A stretch of DNA of 64,000 nucleotides from Nannocystis exedens. GTDB lineage: Bacteria; Myxococcota_A; Polyangia; Nannocystales; Nannocystaceae. The translations under genes and the position numbers were made by a program. The notes beneath the pieces were generated by a model. That model was given only the letters and a program-made list of their open reading frames with translations, was not told the origin of the DNA and ran no database searches. The DNA lies in assembly GCF_002343915.1 (NCBI RefSeq), contig NZ_NETK01000001.1, positions 5,088,001-5,152,000 of the forward strand, read 5' to 3'. Shown here piece after piece: positions 8,320-17,600 of the stretch; position 1 is the stretch's first letter; each line of letters opens with the position of its first letter.

Positions 8320-9993
8320 TTACTCCGCGCCGCGGGCTCGCGCCGCCGCCAGCGCCTTCCAGTCCGGCACCCCGGGCTGCAGCCGCGGCACCGGCACCGG
8401 CAGCCCGTCCACGCCGCGGACCACGTCGACCCCCACGTGCTCGCGGATCGACTTGCGCGACCCGCTGCGCGCCTGCACCGGCAAGCGGGCCACGTACACC
8501 CCCGAGCGCTCGCCGTCCCTGATCGAGTAGCTGATGAGCCCGTCTTCCTCGCCCCAGCGCGTGTCGACCGAGGTCGCGTACACGTGCCCGTCGACGAACC
8601 GCTCCTCGCCCGTCGCCAGATCGATCACGATCAGATCGCTGAGCCAGTCGCCGCCGATGTCGACCGGACTGAGGACGCGATCGTCTCCCAGCCGGCTCAT
8701 GTAATCGGTCACGCGCTTGGCGATCTGCGTCGGCTCGCCGTCGAACGGCACCCGCCACATCGGCCCCTGGTCGCGGAAGCCGCCCTCGATGCAGCACGGC
8801 TTGGCCTCGTACGCCACCATGCCGTCGTCTTCGACCCACTGGAGCCGCATCTCTCGCTCGAACAGCTGCCGCGACGTGCCCGCCCTCAGGTCGAACAGCT
8901 TATAATATGCGTCGAAGAGGGAGCTGCCGAGCAGGCGCCCGTCGTCGAGCTTCGCGTTGAAATCCAGGTCCCCCGGCACGTCGAAGAAGTCGAGCTCGGG
9001 TAGGAAAAAGACGCGCTGCGGGTCGCGGTGGACGTAGCCGAGGCCGATCTGGACGATCCCGGCGTCGGCCATGGACAGCGGGAACCTGCTGAACTCCAGC
9101 GAAGTCCGGGCCAGCAGCGCGTCGGTGCCGGTCGACAGGTCCCGCAAGAACATGTCGCCTTCGGGGTTGTAGGCATCGCCGCCGGTGAGGGTCGCGTCCT
9201 GCCAGAGCAGCCAGCGCCCGTCCCGGGACGTCTCCACCCCGCGCACGTTCTCCACGAACGGCGCCACCGAGCGGTCCGCCAGGTCGACGCGCATCAGCGT
9301 TCCTTCCGCGTCGAGCGCCAGCACGAAGTCCGGAAAGGTGCGGATCGAGTTGGCCACGATGCCGACGCCGCCGCGCCCCGTCGAAGTGATACGGACGTTG
9401 TCGAGCAGCACCACCGGCTCCGACGTCTGGGTCAGCGGGTCGTCGGGGTAGGGGGTGAGCATCAGCGCCCCGAAGTCCTCGTCGTGCTCGGCGATCGAGA
9501 GCATCCCGTAATCCGTCCAGCGCAGCGCGCAATCCCCATAGGCCTCCGGGTCGCTGGCGAACACCACGTGCGGCTCGCGTGTACCGAGCGGATCGACGCT
9601 GACGACCTCCGCCGTCTCCTCGTCACAGCCCAGCACCACCTCCGGCCAGCGCTCGAGCGTGATGATCTTGTCGACACCGCGAGCGACCATCACCGGCGAC
9701 TCGCCGCACAGCCCGGTCGACCACACCTCGGGCTCGCTCGTCTCCGGGAAGAGCTGCTTCTCCCCACCCGGCCCGATGCGATACGTGACGAACAACAGCC
9801 GGTCGCCGACCCGCGTCGCCCAGCTCCAGGTGTTGTGGACCTGGCGGTCGGGCGCGAGCGGCAGGATCCGGAACGGCCCGGTCTGGCCGCACACCTCTTC
9901 GAACTCCTCCTGCGCGATCGGCTCGGGCCCGCAGCTCGTGCAAGTCAGCACCGCGCCGATGCAACCAATCGCTGCTCCGATGCGCCTCATCAT
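8320..9993 (-). CDS. Lipoprotein with beta-propeller-like repeats, unknown function
   Basis: A 557-residue protein with a lipoprotein-type signal (MMRRIGAAIGCIGAVLTCTSC, lipid-accepting Cys about residue 21, although the positions before it are not canonical). The mature part has recurrent strands such as VDPLGTREPHVVFASD, DLADRSVAPFVENVRGVETSRDGRWLLW and DLSTGTDALLA, the pattern of WD40-like/TolB-type propeller blades. Cysteines occur as scattered pairs in the exported part, which would allow disulphides. I recognise no enzyme motif. It is probably anchored at the cell surface or periplasmic face. Either of two adjacent ATG codons (9993 or 9990) could start it. Confidence 0.8.
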   Translation of the reverse strand: MMRRIGAAIGCIGAVLTCTSCGPEPIAQEEFEEVCGQTGPFRILPLAPDRQVHNTWSWATRVGDRLLFVTYRIGPGGEKQLFPETSEPEVWSTGLCGESPVMVARGVDKIITLERWPEVVLGCDEETAEVVSVDPLGTREPHVVFASDPEAYGDCALRWTDYGMLSIAEHDEDFGALMLTPYPDDPLTQTSEPVVLLDNVRITSTGRGGVGIVANSIRTFPDFVLALDAEGTLMRVDLADRSVAPFVENVRGVETSRDGRWLLWQDATLTGGDAYNPEGDMFLRDLSTGTDALLARTSLEFSRFPLSMADAGIVQIGLGYVHRDPQRVFFLPELDFFDVPGDLDFNAKLDDGRLLGSSLFDAYYKLFDLRAGTSRQLFEREMRLQWVEDDGMVAYEAKPCCIEGGFRDQGPMWRVPFDGEPTQIAKRVTDYMSRLGDDRVLSPVDIGGDWLSDLIVIDLATGEERFVDGHVYATSVDTRWGEEDGLISYSIRDGERSGVYVARLPVQARSGSRKSIREHVGVDVVRGVDGLPVPVPRLQPGVPDWKALAAARARGAE

Positions 9994-10051
9994 TCTGCTT
10001 AAATAGCTCCACCCGCCGCGCCGCGCCCATCGGAAATTCTCGCAGCCCCCT

Positions 10052-10429
10052 TCAGCGATAGATGCGCGTCTCCTCCTCGTGCAGCGTCAGGTACGTGAAC
10101 ACCGTCCAGTCGGCGGCCACCAGCCCCGTGACCACGCGGCAAGCGACCACGGTCCCGGTCAGCGCGCGCGTCGGCCGGACCGACGACGACATCTCGAGCA
10201 CCCGCGGCGAGCTCGGCCCCAGGTGGTCCCGGGCCTCGCGCTTGAACAGCCACTCCGGCGCGTACTCGATCCCCGTATCGAGGTCGCGGATCAGCGGCAT
10301 GTCGAGCTGTTCGCTGTACTCCACGCTGAAGAAGCCCGTGTCGCGCTCGAAGAACTGCAGCTCCACCCGGTGGCCGACGGGGATCGGCGCGGCGTGGTGG
10401 AATACGTAGACGACCGGCTCGGTCCCCAT
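10052..10429 (-). CDS. Unknown 125-aa protein in an ABC ATPase operon
   Basis: I do not recognise this family. The product begins MGTEPVVYVFHHAAPIPVGHRVELQFFERD and shows no signal peptide or membrane helix; predicted strands dominate. It starts 14 bases after the stop of the second ABC ATPase and is read in the same direction, so it is probably the third gene of that operon. It ends just upstream of the propeller-like lipoprotein gene. Confidence 0.7.
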   Translation of the reverse strand: MGTEPVVYVFHHAAPIPVGHRVELQFFERDTGFFSVEYSEQLDMPLIRDLDTGIEYAPEWLFKREARDHLGPSSPRVLEMSSSVRPTRALTGTVVACRVVTGLVAADWTVFTYLTLHEEETRIYR

Positions 10430-10443
10430 CCCGCGATCCTCTA

Positions 10444-11220
10444 TCAGAGCCGCGGCGCCGCGTCGACGAGCGCCCGGGTAGCCGCGGCCTGCGGGGCGGC
10501 CAGCACCGTCGCCACCGGCCCGGCCTCGACCGGGCGGCCGTCCGCCAGCACCAGCACCCGATCCACCGTGCCTGGCAGAAAGGACAGGTCGTGGCTGATC
10601 ATCATCAGCCCGATCCCCGAGGACCGCAGCGAGCGCAGCAGGTCGACGATCGTCCAGGCGACCGGCCGGTCGAGCGCGCTCGTGATCTCGTCGACGATCA
10701 GCAGCTCCGGCTCCGCCGCCAGCGCCCGCGCGATCGCGGCCCGCTGCCGCTGCCCGCCGCTCAGCGCTCCGGGCAGCCGGTCGAGCAGCTCCGGCCCCAG
10801 CGCCACCCGCTCGAGCAACGCCGCGAGCCGCGGGTCGTCGCGCGTGAACCGATCGCGCCGCGCCAGCAGGCGCGCCTCCGCGATGCTGCGGCGGATCGGC
10901 AGGTTCGGGTCGAGCGCCGTCGCCGGGTCTTGCCATACCAGCTGCACCCGCGCCCGCAGCTCCGCCCACGCCGCGCGCGGCGCCCCGACCAGCTCGCGCC
11001 CTGCCATCGTCAACGACCCGGCGAGCTCCGGCTCGAGCCCGACCAGCGCGCGCGCCAGCGTCGACTTCCCCGAGCCCGAGCGCCCGATCACCCCCAGCCC
11101 CGCGCCCGGCCCCAGCTCGAGGTCGACTCCGAGCAGCCGCGCCCCGACCGTCAACCCGCGCCCGACGAGCATGTCTCTTAAAACATGCTCCGATGGACCT
11201 GGCGAAAACAACATGTTCAT
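10444..11220 (-). CDS. ABC transporter ATP-binding protein (DppF/OppF-like)
   Basis: Walker A GRSGSGKS (residues 46-53), signature ALSGGQRQRAAIARAL, Walker B ELLIVDE, D-loop SALD and H-loop SHD are all present, so the ATPase looks complete. The Pro usually found after Walker B DE is Ile here (VDEITSALD). The overall pattern resembles OppF/DppF-type importer ATPases. Initiation at 11220 leaves 3 bases after the previous stop, but the first 16 residues (MNMLFSPGPSEHVLRD) are encoded by dispersed mini-palindromes; the family's usual beginning matches from MLVGRGLTVG, which would start at 11172. No permease or binding protein gene is near. Confidence 0.88.
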   Translation of the reverse strand: MNMLFSPGPSEHVLRDMLVGRGLTVGARLLGVDLELGPGAGLGVIGRSGSGKSTLARALVGLEPELAGSLTMAGRELVGAPRAAWAELRARVQLVWQDPATALDPNLPIRRSIAEARLLARRDRFTRDDPRLAALLERVALGPELLDRLPGALSGGQRQRAAIARALAAEPELLIVDEITSALDRPVAWTIVDLLRSLRSSGIGLMMISHDLSFLPGTVDRVLVLADGRPVEAGPVATVLAAPQAAATRALVDAAPRL

Positions 11221-11222
11221 AA
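11165..11222. repeat. Mini-palindrome cluster at the junction of two ABC genes
   Basis: Copies gagcatgtc, aaacatgctcc, gatggacctgg and aacatgttc lie between the two ATPase domains, over the putative 5' codons of the second gene. They either extend its N-terminus or form an untranslated spacer. Confidence 0.6.
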
Positions 11223-11223
11223 G

Positions 11224-11979
11224 TTATCCTCGGCGCGCCACCGCCACCATCACCGCCGTGGTCGGATCGGGCGGCGCGGCCAGCAGCTCGGCCAGCGGAC
11301 CGTGCGCGACCATCCGCCCGCGGTCCAGCACGATCGCTCGCGGGCAGCAGCGGGCCACCCGGGCCAGGTCGTGCGACACCAGCACCAGCGCGACCTGCTC
11401 GGCCGCGCAGCGTTTGACCAGCAAGTCGACCAGCTCGGCCTGGCTCACGCAGTCGAGCGAGGCCATCGGTTCGTCGGCGAGCAGCACGGCAGGGCGGCAG
11501 GCGAGGGCGAGGGCGAGGGCCACCCGCTGAGCCTGCCCGCCGCTCAGCGCGTGCGGGTGGCGGTCGACGAACTCGTGGGACAGGCCGACCTCGGCGAGGC
11601 GCTCGCGCGGACGGCTGTCCGTGCCGTGCAGCACACAGACCTCGCGAAGTTGCTGGCCGACGGTGCGCATCGGGTCGAGGCTGGCGGCCGCGGCCTGGGG
11701 CACCAGCGCGAGCCCGCGGCCGCGGAGCCTCGCGAGCGCCGGGCGGTCGGCGAGCGGCACCCGGCGCTCGTCCCAGAACAACGTCCCGGTCACCGTCGCC
11801 TGCGCCGGAGCGAGTCCCAGCAGGCAGCGCAGCACCAGGCTCTTGCCGGCCCCCGACGGTCCCAGCACGGCCAGCGCCTCGCCGCCGGAGAGCGAGAAGG
11901 ACACCGCTTCGAGCAGCGTTCGTCCGTCGATCGTGCAGCCGAGGCCGTCGACTCGCATCACGCCGAGCGTAGCGCGCAC
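11224..11979 (-). CDS. ABC transporter ATP-binding protein (DppD/OppD-like)
   Basis: A 251-residue ATPase with Walker A GPSGAGKS, signature LSGGQAQRVALALALA, Walker B AVLLADEP and H-loop VSHD. Proximal motifs such as SLDPMRTVGQQLREV resemble the OppD/DppD/nickel importer class. Start 11979 gives MRATLGVMRVDGLGC; the second Met (11958, MRVDGLGC) fits the family start equally well. It is the first gene of a three-gene minus-strand operon with another ATPase and a small unknown protein. The absence of membrane subunits means either they are encoded elsewhere or the pair serves a non-transport role. Confidence 0.88.
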   Translation of the reverse strand: MRATLGVMRVDGLGCTIDGRTLLEAVSFSLSGGEALAVLGPSGAGKSLVLRCLLGLAPAQATVTGTLFWDERRVPLADRPALARLRGRGLALVPQAAAASLDPMRTVGQQLREVCVLHGTDSRPRERLAEVGLSHEFVDRHPHALSGGQAQRVALALALACRPAVLLADEPMASLDCVSQAELVDLLVKRCAAEQVALVLVSHDLARVARCCPRAIVLDRGRMVAHGPLAELLAAPPDPTTAVMVAVARRG

Positions 11980-12111
11980 GCGGCCGGCTGTCCGATGTGA
12001 CAGCCAGGAAACGCGTGAGAATACAAGTCACCGCCCTGGGCGATGTCACAGAGATGGAACATTCGCGACATCGGGCTGCAAAGCCTGTTCGTCATAAACC
12101 GTCGCGTCCCG

Positions 12112-12936
12112 ATGTTCCACGGCTTCGACCCCTCGACCCGCGATCAGGTGTTCGTGCGCCGGAACAAGCGGGCGATCGTCCTGGCCCTGTTCGGCCATAT
12201 GTTGGTGATCGGCACCTGGGCCTGGCGCGACCGCCTGCGCGAGCCCGAGGTCGCCGTCGTCCTCGAGCCCGAGATCAAGGACTTCGCCGTCGACGAGCAG
12301 CCCGAGCCGGAGGTGGAAGAAGAGCCGCCCCCGCCTCCGCCGCCCGACGTGCCGAAGCCGCAGCCGCAGGCCAAGCCGAAGCCCAAGCCGAAGCTCGAGC
12401 CGCCGAAGGTGATCCCGGAGGGTCCGCCGCCGGAGCAGGCCGCGCCGAGCGCGGACAAGAACTTCGGGACAGGTGAACCCGGGCAGGGGAGCGGTCAGCC
12501 GAAGAAGGCCGACAAGCCGCCGCCGCCGAAGAAGCCCGACCCGCCGCCGAAGAAGCCCGACCCGCCGAAGAAGGTCGAGGAGCCGATCGACCCGACCAAG
12601 CCTGTCGACCGGCCGGAGCGGGCCAGCGTGCCGACGCCGGACCCGGGCAACAAGATGCCCGACTACCCCGGCGAGCTGCGCGACGCCGGCATCGAGGGCG
12701 AGGTCGTGCTCAAGCTGCACGTCCACCGCGACGGCACCGTCAAGGGCGCCAAGATCTTGCGAGCCACCAACACGGCCTCCGGCGACGAAGAGAAGACGAA
12801 CGCCGAGAAGCTGTTCAAAGCCGCCGTCATCGGCGCCGTCAAGGGGTGGAAGTACACCCCGTCCAAGCTCGACGGCGAGCCGATCTCGGTTTGGATCATC
12901 GTCAACTTCCCCTTCAAGCTCACCGGCGGCGGATGA
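12112..12936 (+). CDS. tonB: TonB energy-transducing protein
   Basis: A 274-residue protein with a short cytoplasmic basic N-terminus, one membrane helix (about residues 21-38), a long periplasmic Pro/Lys/Glu spacer (runs of PKPKPK and PPKKPDPP) and a C-terminal TonB domain (GIEGEVVLKLHVHRDGTVKGAKIL ... VKGWKYTP). It transmits proton-motive energy from ExbB/ExbD to outer-membrane receptors. The exbB gene starts 36 bases downstream, followed by two exbD genes and a receptor, which fits a complete Ton module. An ATG at 12043 in the same frame would add 23 residues; 12112 was preferred because it gives a normal TonB start. Confidence 0.93.
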   Translation: MFHGFDPSTRDQVFVRRNKRAIVLALFGHMLVIGTWAWRDRLREPEVAVVLEPEIKDFAVDEQPEPEVEEEPPPPPPPDVPKPQPQAKPKPKPKLEPPKVIPEGPPPEQAAPSADKNFGTGEPGQGSGQPKKADKPPPPKKPDPPPKKPDPPKKVEEPIDPTKPVDRPERASVPTPDPGNKMPDYPGELRDAGIEGEVVLKLHVHRDGTVKGAKILRATNTASGDEEKTNAEKLFKAAVIGAVKGWKYTPSKLDGEPISVWIIVNFPFKLTGGG

Positions 12937-12972
12937 CGCGCGCGAGCAGCCAACACTGAGAGGACCTGAGTC

Positions 12973-13656
12973 ATGGAGCTGTCACTGTTCGAGATCTGGG
13001 AAAGCATGAGCCTCCTCTCCCGCCTGGTGGCGATCTCGCTGCTGGGCATGGGTGTGGCCAGCTTCGCGGTCATCATCGAGCGCACCTGGGTCTTGCGCCG
13101 CACCGACCGCGAGTCGATGGAGTTCGCCAGCAAGTCGCGCTCGCAGTTCGCCGACGGCGACATCGCCGGCGTGCTCGAGCTGGCCCGCCGGTTCACCCGC
13201 AACCCGCTCGCGCGCCTCACCGCCATCGGCGTGCAGACCTTCCAGGCCAACGAGCACAAGGACGGCGGCCCGTCCGCCGCCGCCGAGCTGACCCGCCGCG
13301 AGCTCGCGCGCAAGCTCGAGCTCTACAGCGCCGAGGGTCGACGCGGCATGGGCATGCTCGCCTCGATCGGCTCGACCGCCCCGTTCATCGGCCTGTTCGG
13401 CACCGTCATCGGCATCATCGTCGCCTTCCAGGGCATCGCCTCCGCGGGCGGCGGCGGCATCGCGGCGGTCTCCGCCGGCATCGCCGAGGCGCTGATCGTC
13501 ACCGCGGTCGGCCTCATCGTCGCCATCACCTCGGTGCTGTTCTTCAACTACCTGTCGGGCCGCTTCGACCGCCTCGACATGCAGATGCAGCACGCCGCCG
13601 GCGAGCTGATCGACTACCTGGAGGGCGCCCATGGGCATGGCGGTCGAGACCGGTAA
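12973..13656 (+). CDS. exbB: ExbB/TolQ/MotA-family proton channel protein
   Basis: A 227-residue membrane protein with the expected three helices: one near residues 12-32 (LLSRLVAISLLGMGVASFAVI) and two after residue 125 (LASIGSTAPFIGLFGTVIGIIVAFQ and the region IVTAVGLIVAITSVLFFNYL). The GSTAPFIGLFGTVIGI stretch is the family signature lining the ion path. It forms the inner-membrane motor with ExbD and drives TonB. Its last 26 bases overlap the start of the first exbD, indicating translational coupling. A Shine-Dalgarno-like GAGAGGA precedes the ATG. Confidence 0.95.
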   Translation: MELSLFEIWESMSLLSRLVAISLLGMGVASFAVIIERTWVLRRTDRESMEFASKSRSQFADGDIAGVLELARRFTRNPLARLTAIGVQTFQANEHKDGGPSAAAELTRRELARKLELYSAEGRRGMGMLASIGSTAPFIGLFGTVIGIIVAFQGIASAGGGGIAAVSAGIAEALIVTAVGLIVAITSVLFFNYLSGRFDRLDMQMQHAAGELIDYLEGAHGHGGRDR

Positions 13657-14080
13657 ACCCGGTAAAGGGCCGAAGCCCAGCATCAACGTCACCCCGCTGG
13701 TCGACGTCGTCCTCGTGCTGCTGATCATCTTCATGCTCATCATCCCGAACATGCAGGATGACAAGCCGATCGAGCTGATCAACGTCATGTTCCCGGACAA
13801 GGACGCCGACAGCAAGGAAGAGCCGCTCGTCGTCACCATCGACCGCAACGAGGTCTACACGGTCGAGGAGCAGGACATGGCGCGCGAGCAGGCGATCGGC
13901 CTGCTGAAGGAAGTGTACGCCAGGAGCCCCAAGCGCAAGGTGCTGCTGCGCGGCGACGCCAAGGTGCCGTACAAGGCCGTGCGCACCTTCTTCAAGGACG
14001 TGCAGGACATCGGCTTCGGCGGCGTCTCGCTGGCCGTCGGCGCCCAGCGCAAGTGGGACGGCGGCGGAGAGGTGGACTAG
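13631..14080 (+). CDS. exbD: ExbD/TolR biopolymer transport protein, copy 1
   Basis: A 149-residue protein with the canonical INVTPLVDVVLVLLIIFML segment: the single membrane helix begins with the conserved Asp (VDVVLV) that carries protons. A short cytoplasmic tail precedes it and a periplasmic domain follows. It overlaps exbB by 26 bases and is followed two bases later by a second exbD. The two differ strongly outside the helix, so they are likely distinct subunits rather than a recent duplication. Confidence 0.94.
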   Translation: MGMAVETGKPGKGPKPSINVTPLVDVVLVLLIIFMLIIPNMQDDKPIELINVMFPDKDADSKEEPLVVTIDRNEVYTVEEQDMAREQAIGLLKEVYARSPKRKVLLRGDAKVPYKAVRTFFKDVQDIGFGGVSLAVGAQRKWDGGGEVD

Positions 14081-14082
14081 CC

Positions 14083-14514
14083 ATGGGTGCCAGCCTCAAC
14101 ACCGGCTTCAAGAAGGCCAAGGTCCAGCCCGAGATGAACGTCACCCCGCTGGTCGACGTCGTCCTCGTGCTGCTCATCATCTTCATGGTCCTCGCGCCCG
14201 TGATGGCCAAGAGCTTCTGGGTCCGCCTGCCGCCGAAGGACGACAAGGAAGAGCAGCTCGACCAGGCCAACGACCCTGACAAGCCGCTCGTGCTCAGCGT
14301 CGCCGCCGACGGCAAGACCGCGATCAACAAGATCGAGGTCGACCGCGCCGAGCTGACCGAGAAGCTGACGCGCATGTTCAACGCGCGCCCGGACAACTCC
14401 CTGTACCTCGACGCCGCCGACGACACCGAGTACGGCATGGTGCTCGGCGCCGTCGACCTCGCCCGCGGCGCCCAGGCGTTCCCGATCGTCATCCTCACCA
14501 CGAAGCCCGAGTGA
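14083..14514 (+). CDS. exbD: ExbD/TolR biopolymer transport protein, copy 2
   Basis: A 143-residue ExbD paralogue, MNVTPLVDVVLVLLIIFMV around residues 18-36, with the conserved membrane Asp. The periplasmic part (residues 40-143) contains VLSVAADGKTAINKIEVDRAEL and ends with IVILTTKPE, typical for the family. It starts two bases after the first exbD stop with a good GGAGAGG ribosome site, so tonB-exbB-exbD-exbD form one operon closed by the terminator at 14542. Two ExbD-like subunits beside one ExbB is common in delta-proteobacterial Ton/Tol systems. Confidence 0.94.
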   Translation: MGASLNTGFKKAKVQPEMNVTPLVDVVLVLLIIFMVLAPVMAKSFWVRLPPKDDKEEQLDQANDPDKPLVLSVAADGKTAINKIEVDRAELTEKLTRMFNARPDNSLYLDAADDTEYGMVLGAVDLARGAQAFPIVILTTKPE

Positions 14515-14541
14515 ACCCGCCGTGACTTCTTGGTGACAGCC

Positions 14542-14572
14542 GAGCCGCCCCCCTTGGGCGGCTCTTTCGTTT
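14542..14572 (+). terminator. Rho-independent terminator after the tonB-exbBDD operon
   Basis: A perfect 9-bp stem GAGCCGCCC/GGGCGGCTC with a 5-base loop is followed by TTTCGTTT. It lies 28 bases after the second exbD stop and 60 bases before the receptor gene. Confidence 0.88.
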
Positions 14573-14632
14573 CCAGTACAACCCCCGCGCGGCCGACTGG
14601 GTCGCCATCAACACATCGAGATCTGGATCGCC

Positions 14633-17600
14633 ATGTTCTTGCGACGTTGCAAGAGCCCGGCCCTGCTGTCGCTACTGGCAGCGGTCGGCGCTGGAGTCTG
14701 TGCGCGTACCGTTCGGGCCGAGGGTCCCCGTGATTACGAGGGCCCGACCGGCTTCGACAAGGATGGCACCGTGATCGAGCAACCCGCCCCGGGCCAGCCG
14801 CCCGCGGACGGCGAGCAACCGGCCGAGGAGCAGCCGGCCGAGCAACCCGCGGAGCAACCCGCGGAGCCGCCGGCCGAGCAGCCCGCCAAGGCGCCGCCCG
14901 CCGAGGAGGAAGAGGAGGGCGGCTGCGCCGAGGACGACGGCTTCTGCGTCGAGGACCTGACGAACGACGAGGAGGCGCTCAAGAAGGAGATGGCGCCGAA
15001 GAAGCAGGTCAAGGTCGCCGGCGACGCCGGCACGATCAAGGGCCGGATCCTCGACGCCAGCAGCGGTTCGCCGCTCATCGGCGTCGGCGTCGCCGTGGTC
15101 GGCACCGACTACAAGACCAAGACCGACATCAACGGCGAGTACGAGCTGTCCGTCCCGCCAGGGACCTACCAGGTCCGGATCTCCTACGACGCCTACGAGG
15201 GCATGACGATCTCGGGCGTCGCCGTCGCCAAGGATCAGAGCGAGTCGATCAACCGCGAGCTCAAGCCGATCGCCGGCATGACCCAGACCGTGGTGGTCAA
15301 GGCCGAGATCAACAAGGAGAGCGCGGCGGGCAAGCTCGTCGAGCGCAAGAAGGCCGCCAGCGCGCGCGACGTCATGAGCCGCGACGACATCCGCAAGTCG
15401 GGCGGCGGCTCGGCCTCGGCGGTGGCGCGGCGGATCGTCGGCACCACCGTCGTCGGCGACCGCTTCATCTTCGTCCGCGGCCTCGGCCACCGCTACGGCA
15501 ACACCCTCCTCGACGGCGCCCGCCTGCCGAGCCCCGACCCCAACCTGCGCACCGTCCCGCTCGACATCATCCCCTCGGGCGCGCTGTCGGCGATCAACGT
15601 GCAGAAGACCGCCACGCCCGACGTCCCGGCCGACTTCGCCGGCGCCTCGGTCCAGCTCGAGACGCGCGAGACGCCGGACAAGCTGTACTTCGCGGTCGAC
15701 GCGCGCGTGGGCGCCAACACGGCCACGACCTTCCGCGACGCCAACACCGGCAACCACTTCGCCGGCGACAACGCCACCTTCGGCAACCTCGGGCGCGGCC
15801 TGTCGGACAGCTTCGACACCGCGCGGCCGATCCGCCCGACGGAGATCGAGGGCGGCAAGCCGGTGTACTCGGCCGAGCAGCTCGAGCGGTTCGGCGAGGG
15901 CCTGCCGTCGACGCAGACCACGATCGGCACCAAGACGGCGATGCCGAACTTCGGCGCCGGCGTGCAGCTCGGCAACACCTTCAGGCCGTGGGGCACGCGG
16001 CTCGGCTTTCTCACCGCGCTGCAGTACTCGAACGTCCACCAGACGCTGCGCGAGACCCACCGGATCTACAGCGTCACCGGCGACCAGAACACCGGCTACA
16101 CCCTCGACACCGAGCAGCCGACGGTCCGCTGGGAGGGCGTCAAGACGACCCAGAACGTCCAGGGCTCCGCGCTCGCGCTGATCAAGTGGAACTTCAACAA
16201 GGACCACCGGCTCGAGCTCACGGCCGTCTACACCCGCGACGCCGACAACGAGGCGCGCGCGCTCACCGGCAACGCGCGCAACACCAGCGCCACCGAGAAC
16301 ACCACCAGCCTCAACACTCGTTTGCGCTACATCATGCGCTCCGTGGTGTTCACGCGCCTCGGCGGGCGCCACACCTTCGAGGGCGCCAAGGGCCTCACCC
16401 TCGACTGGTTCGGCAGCTACGCGCAGGCGCGTCAGGACGACCCGCTGCTGCGCGAGATGTTCTTCAACAACATCGGCGGCGACTACCAGGTCGCGCCGAA
16501 CGAGGCCGGCAAGTTCCAGTTCTTCAAGCTGGTCGACAACACCGGCACCGGCGCGCTCAACCTGACCATGCCGTTCAAGCAGTGGCGCGGCCTCGACGCG
16601 CGCGTCAAGGCCGGCGGGTGGGTCGAGGCGCGGCAGCGGCAGTTCGACGCTCGCACCCTCGACCTCGAGCCTCGCGGCTGGACCGGCGGGCTGCCCTCGG
16701 GCTCGGGCAACATCTTCACCAAGGACACCATCGGCGGCGGCGTGCCGATGAATCAGGGCGGCACCGAGCCGTTCGTGATCAACGAGATCACCCGCCCCGG
16801 CGGCCAGGACGGCTACAAGGGCTCGCAGCAGATCTACGCCGGCTACGCCATGCTCGACCTGCCGTTCACGCGGTGGTTCCGGCTCGTCGGCGGAGCCCGC
16901 TTCGAGGCCAGCAACATCAACGTCTCGCCGTACAGCCCGTACAACCCGAACGCCGACCCGGCCTACCGCGCCGCGCTCCGCGACCGCCAGGTCCTGCCGT
17001 CCGGCAGCCTGATCTTCTCGCCGCGCAGCGACATGAACATCCGCCTCGCCGGCGCCCAGACGGTCGCCCGCCCCGAGATGCGCGAGCTGTCGAAGTTCCT
17101 GTTCGTCGACTTCGCCGGCGGCTTCGGCGTGCAGGGCAACCCCGACCTCAGGAGCACCAAGATCTGGAACGCCGACCTGCGCTGGGAGTGGTTCCCGAGC
17201 GCCAACGAGGTCATCGCCGCCAGCGTCTTCTACAAGTACTTCGACAGCCCGATCGAGCGCGTCATCGCCACCTTCCCGCGGGTCCAGACCTACCGCAACG
17301 CGACTCTGGCGCAGAACGTCGGCGTCGAGCTCGAGCTGCGCAAGAACCTGTCGTTCATCCACCGCGACGCCCGCGACTTCTCGATCGGGGCCAACTTCGC
17401 CTACATTCACTCGCGCGTCGAGATCCCCGCGCCCGTGCCCGGCGACCCGCTCAACGCCCTCACCTCGACCAACCGTCCGCTCGAGGGCCAGTCGCCGTTC
17501 GTGGTCAACGCCTACTTCGCCTACGACAACGACAAGTCGGGCACCAACGTGCGCCTGCTCTACAACACCTTCGGCCGCCGGATCGCGTTCGTCGGCGCCA

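Noticed and set aside
12003..12060. TGTGACAG/GATGTCAC inverted pattern upstream of tonB as a regulator site
   Set aside because: The two halves are imperfect and widely spaced; no second example was seen, so it cannot be separated from chance.
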